A DNA stretch of 31,384 nucleotides from Porphyra umbilicalis. Taxonomy: Eukaryota > Rhodophyta > Bangiophyceae > Bangiales > Bangiaceae. Made by a program: the position numbers and the translations under genes. The stretch lies in contig KV919067.1 of assembly GCA_002049455.2 (NCBI GenBank), positions 62,114 to 93,497 of the forward strand, written 5' to 3'. The notes beneath the pieces were generated by a model, which was given only the letters and a program-made list of their open reading frames with translations, did no database searches and was not told the origin of the DNA. Of the stretch, positions 27,971 through 31,384 are shown piece by piece; positions within the stretch are counted from its first letter, which is position 1; each line of letters begins with the position of its first letter.

Positions 27971-30900
27971 TCAGCAAAGCCCCATGGCCTCGACATGCTT
28001 GTCGTGCTTGGTCTTGCCGAGCTCCTTCGTCATCGGTTCCGCCACCATGTCGTCCGTTGCACAATGCTCCAATGTCACCTTGTCCGTCGTGATGGCCTCG
28101 CGCACAAAGTGGTAGCGAATGTCGATGTGCTTAGTGCGCTTGTGCTCGACGGGGTTCTTGGAGAAGTCAATGCACCCGCTGTTGTCGACCTTGATGTTGA
28201 TCGGCCCGCCCGAGATCGCTGTCCGCAGCCCTTGAGTTGCCACGCTTTGCACGAGCTTGTTGAGCCAACCAGCTTCCTTGCTGGCCTCACATAGAGCCAT
28301 GTACTCAGCTTCCATCGTCGACAGCGCCACCGTCTTCTGCAACTTAGAACCCCAGCTGACGGCTGCTCCGCCAAAGATGAAGGTGAAGCCCGTCGTCGAA
28401 CGTCGCGTCTCGTGGTCACCCGCCCAGTCGGCATCACTGAAGCCTTGTAGAACACAGGAAGAGTTCTTGTCGAAGACCAGCCCCTTGTCCATCGAACCCT
28501 TGACGTACCGTAGAACGCGCTTGATCGCCGCCCAATGCTCCTTGCCGTAGCACGAAACAAACCGACTCAGCTTCCCGATAGCGAAGGCGAGGTCAGGACG
28601 TGTCCCGACCATCAGGTACATCAGACTGCCGACAGCTTCGCGGTAGGGCAGCGTGTCGTCGCTCTCGTCGGCCTTGACCAGCTGCAGGCCCACCTCCAGC
28701 GGCGTTCCGATCGGGTTGCACTCCGCCATCCCGAACTTCTCCAGCACTTGCGCCGCGTACTTGCCCTGCCACAGCTTGAGGGTGCCCAACGCCTTGTCAC
28801 GCCTAATCTCTAGCCCGAGGATGACCTTGGCCTCGCCCAGGTCCTTCATCTCAAAACGCTTGTGCAGAGCGTCCTTAATCTTGTAGATCGCCGCCAGTCT
28901 TGAGGCCACCAACAGTAGATCGTCGACGTACACCAGGACGATGATGATTTCGCCGTCATCCATAAGGAGGTAGAGGCATGCATCCGGGTCAATGTTATTG
29001 AACCCTTGTGACTTGAGGAAGTCGTCGAGCTTGGCGTACCACATCTTGGGAGCTTGCTTCAGCCCATACAGCGCTTGGAGGAGACGACACACCTTGTCAG
29101 GATACGTCGGATCGACATAGCCGTCTGGCTGCTCCATGTAGACCTCCTCGTCAAGGTCGCCGTTGAGGAATGCCGTCTTGACGTCCATCTGATGTAGCTC
29201 CCACCCGTTCGCCGCCGTCATCGCCAGGATGCATCGGATGGTAGTGAACTTGGCCACCGGCGCGAACGTCTCGTTGAAGTCGAGCCCCTTGATCTGCCGG
29301 TTCCCCATGAAGCACAGGCGCGCCTTGTGCCGCGTCGTGTTGTTCCCGTTCTTGTCAACCTCGTTCTTGACCTTGTACACCCACTTGCCCTTCAGCACGC
29401 GTCGACTGGCCGGGCGATCCGTCAAGCGCCAAGTCTTGTTCTTGCGGATGGCCTCCATCTCCTCGTCCATGGCAATCTGCCACTTAGCCGATTCCTGCCC
29501 TTGAACGGCTCGCACGTACGTCGTGGACGCCTCGTGAGCAACCAGGCTCACCGGGCGCCAGTACTCGACAGGTGGTCGCCGCGCTCTGCCGCTCCGACGC
29601 AGAGTGTCTTGAGAGCCGCCACAACCTTGATTGTCGTCCGCGGACTTGTCAGATCCATCGTCTTGCTTGTCATCCTTGTCGTCATTGTCGGCATCTACGT
29701 CTTCGCCGTCGCTTGTAGAACGCAAGCCCGTCTCGACTTCGACGTTTTCGTCTCCGGGGAGCTCCTCTGCAACTTCTGCCACCTCGCTTACATTCGTCTC
29801 GGCAAACACGACGCTTCGTGCCTTGACGACCTTGCCGTCGTCGAGGATGACCTTGTACGCCTTGCTGCCGTCGGGATAGCCTAAGAGGACGCCCTTCGCC
29901 GCCTTGTCGCCAAACTTGCCGTCGATATGACTCTTGTGCAGCACCACCAAGCATGTCGACCCAAACACCCGCATGTGGCTTACGTCGGGCTTCTTCCCGC
30001 TCCACAGCTCAAAAGGCGTCTTGCCGACGGGAAGCGCCCGGCTGGTGACGCGATTCTTGATGTACACCGCCGTCTTGATGGCATCTGCCCAAAGATCCTG
30101 ATCGACGTCCTTGTGTCGCATCATGGTGCGAGCCATCTCCACGAGAACTCGGTTAAGCCGCTCAGCAACCCCGTTCTGCTGCGGCGTGTCGGGCACCGTG
30201 GTCTGGTGCGTCGTGCCGTTCTCATCGTGAAGAGCCTTGAATGCGTTCGACACATACTCGCCGCCATTGTCGGAGCGTAGGATCTTGATCTTGGTTCCCG
30301 TGTGCAGCTGGGCCTTCGTCAGCCACTTCTTGTACTCAGAGAGCAGATCGCTCTTCTTCTGCAGGAAGACCACGTCTGTCCAGCGGGAGAAGTCGTCAGT
30401 GAAGGTGCCAAAGTAGAGCTCACCGCCACGCGACGGCTCCGACATTGGCCCGCCCAGGTCCGAGTGCACGAGCTGCAGGCGCTTGGTCACTCGACCTCCT
30501 CCTGCACTAGGCATAGGCGTCATAGCCGCCTTCCCATACACGCACGGCTCGCAGACGTCCTTGACCGCCATGGAAGAGCACTTGAGTCCATCGATGTCCT
30601 TGTTCTTCATCATCCGCTTAACGCCAGCCACGTTGACGTGCCCAAGGCGCTCATGCCAGAGCTGAGGAGAGGCCACCGCAGCAATATCCGACAGTGGGGC
30701 CATGTCCAGGTGGTAGAGCCCACTCTTCCGCGTGCCGCACGCAGCGACCTTGTCGCTAATCTTGATGATCGTCTTACCGCCCTTGAATGACACTTCCGCA
30801 CCACGCTCCTCCATCATGCCGACCGACATGAGGTTGAAGCCCATGGTAGGAACATGGAGCACCTTCTCCAACTTGATCTTGCGCGTCTTGCCGTGAACGA

Positions 30901-31384
30901 TGACATTGAGCACGACGGTTCCGACGCCCGCCGTGGCTACGGACCCCTTGTCACCCATGGTGACGCTGCGTCCCGTAGTCGTCTGGTAGTCGTCGAAGCA
31001 CCCGCGCATCCAGCACATGTGTGCAGACGCCGCAGAATCGGCAAGCCACGACTTGGAGATGTCATCGGTGTCAGCCGCATTGCCCACCAAACAGATAGCG
31101 TCGTCGCTGTCGCTACCATCGTCAGCCGCAATCGCGGCCACCTTGTCCTGTCTCTGCTTCTCGGCCTTGAGCTCTGGGCAATCGTGAGAGATATGCCCAA
31201 GCTTATGGCAGTAGTAACACTCGATCTTGGAGAGGTCACCACGGCGGCCTTGACCTCGATAGTTGGCGCCGACGAGTGCCATGTCGCCAATGCACTTGCT
31301 CGACGGTGACTTGTCCGCCTGCCGCCGCTCCTCCTGAAGCAAGCGGCTCTTGACAAAGTCGAGGCTCAGCTCGTCCTCGCCCTT
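27971..31384 (-). CDS. gag-pol: Copia 2 Gag-Pol polyprotein, partial at N-terminus
   Basis: The frame is open from the window edge to TGA at 27971-27973, so the true start lies outside; 1137 residues are visible. Numbering from the edge, the zinc knuckle CYYCHKLGHISHDC is at 56-69 and protease WLADSAASAHM at about 113-123 (Asp 116). Integrase has HHCC (H244, H249, C278, C281) and D308, D372, E408 with the canonical 35-residue D-E gap. An acidic Asp-rich linker spans about 540-585. RT shows MDVKTAFLNGDLDEEVYMEQ, ALYGLKQAPKMWY and YVDD at 819-822. RNase H has FSDADWAGD, STMEAEY and KVDNSGC, then KHIDIRYHFVRE. The order PR-INT-RT-RH is diagnostic of Ty1/copia. All catalytic residues are present, so it may be functional; the protease has DSA where DSG or DTG is usual. 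Sequence carried by the Gag N-terminus is unseen. Confidence 0.96.
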   Translation of the reverse strand, partial: KGEDELSLDFVKSRLLQEERRQADKSPSSKCIGDMALVGANYRGQGRRGDLSKIECYYCHKLGHISHDCPELKAEKQRQDKVAAIAADDGSDSDDAICLVGNAADTDDISKSWLADSAASAHMCWMRGCFDDYQTTTGRSVTMGDKGSVATAGVGTVVLNVIVHGKTRKIKLEKVLHVPTMGFNLMSVGMMEERGAEVSFKGGKTIIKISDKVAACGTRKSGLYHLDMAPLSDIAAVASPQLWHERLGHVNVAGVKRMMKNKDIDGLKCSSMAVKDVCEPCVYGKAAMTPMPSAGGGRVTKRLQLVHSDLGGPMSEPSRGGELYFGTFTDDFSRWTDVVFLQKKSDLLSEYKKWLTKAQLHTGTKIKILRSDNGGEYVSNAFKALHDENGTTHQTTVPDTPQQNGVAERLNRVLVEMARTMMRHKDVDQDLWADAIKTAVYIKNRVTSRALPVGKTPFELWSGKKPDVSHMRVFGSTCLVVLHKSHIDGKFGDKAAKGVLLGYPDGSKAYKVILDDGKVVKARSVVFAETNVSEVAEVAEELPGDENVEVETGLRSTSDGEDVDADNDDKDDKQDDGSDKSADDNQGCGGSQDTLRRSGRARRPPVEYWRPVSLVAHEASTTYVRAVQGQESAKWQIAMDEEMEAIRKNKTWRLTDRPASRRVLKGKWVYKVKNEVDKNGNNTTRHKARLCFMGNRQIKGLDFNETFAPVAKFTTIRCILAMTAANGWELHQMDVKTAFLNGDLDEEVYMEQPDGYVDPTYPDKVCRLLQALYGLKQAPKMWYAKLDDFLKSQGFNNIDPDACLYLLMDDGEIIIVLVYVDDLLLVASRLAAIYKIKDALHKRFEMKDLGEAKVILGLEIRRDKALGTLKLWQGKYAAQVLEKFGMAECNPIGTPLEVGLQLVKADESDDTLPYREAVGSLMYLMVGTRPDLAFAIGKLSRFVSCYGKEHWAAIKRVLRYVKGSMDKGLVFDKNSSCVLQGFSDADWAGDHETRRSTTGFTFIFGGAAVSWGSKLQKTVALSTMEAEYMALCEASKEAGWLNKLVQSVATQGLRTAISGGPINIKVDNSGCIDFSKNPVEHKRTKHIDIRYHFVREAITTDKVTLEHCATDDMVAEPMTKELGKTKHDKHVEAMGLC

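Larger units (their letters stand above)
27518..31384 (-). mobile_element. Ty1/copia element 2, apparently intact, minus strand, truncated by window edge
   Basis: Reading on the minus strand, the open gag-pol frame is followed by a polypurine tract and a 3' LTR with clean TGTTG...CAACA ends. It lies inside copia 1. The two elements differ in Gag and protease sequence and belong to different families. No stop or frame slip is seen, so the insertion is likely the youngest event here. Confidence 0.93.

Noticed and set aside
28257..31309. Plus-strand open frames opposite copia 2 pol (for example 29327-29884 and 30302-30790)
   Set aside because: They are antisense shadows of the intact gag-pol frame, which carries all the family motifs on the minus strand.

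Overview
The window looks like heterochromatin from a GC-rich eukaryote: a large homogeneous satellite, then a stack of nested retroelements, with no recognisable housekeeping gene. The clues are a ~345-bp tandem satellite, a chromodomain-bearing Ty3/gypsy LTR element, two Ty1/copia LTR elements (one primed by an internal fragment of initiator tRNA-Met) and a hAT-type MITE with an 8-bp target duplication. A GC-rich alga is my best guess, but nothing here fixes the species.

Layout. (1) 1-13763: about 39 head-to-tail satellite units of 344/345 bp plus partial ends, very homogeneous on the left, carrying an A-B-B variant order in the middle and more diverged in the last two units. One unit (from 2449) is 547 bp long because of a noisy, rearranged patch. 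(2) 13764-16499: about 2.7 kb without a convincing gene; it holds small hairpins, a degenerate ~430-bp duplication and one possible 52-codon ORF. (3) 16500-24254: a decayed Ty3/gypsy chromovirus: 5' LTR (592 bp, 8-bp terminal inverted repeats), candidate primer site, Gag, a textbook-looking -1 frameshift signal (GGGAAAC + 7 nt + 9-bp stem), protease, RT/RNase H, integrase and chromodomain. Three in-frame stops and several +1 frame slips break it. (4) 24380-25626, minus strand: an unrecognised ORF, split exactly by a 242-bp hAT MITE. (5) 25626-27517: Ty1/copia element 1 on the plus strand (5' LTR, half-tRNA-iMet primer site, gag plus protease), interrupted at 27517 by (6) 27518-31384: Ty1/copia element 2 on the minus strand, with a 3' LTR, polypurine tract and an open gag-pol reading frame running off the window edge.

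How it fits together: the insertions are layered. Copia 2 went into copia 1, and copia 1 went into the region after the gypsy pol, possibly still inside the gypsy element because no gypsy 3' LTR is seen before it. The remaining halves of copia 1 and possibly gypsy should lie beyond the right edge. Long satellite plus chromovirus plus nested copia is the arrangement seen at many plant and algal (peri)centromeres; that interpretation is inference. Copia 2 is the only element that still looks coding-competent.
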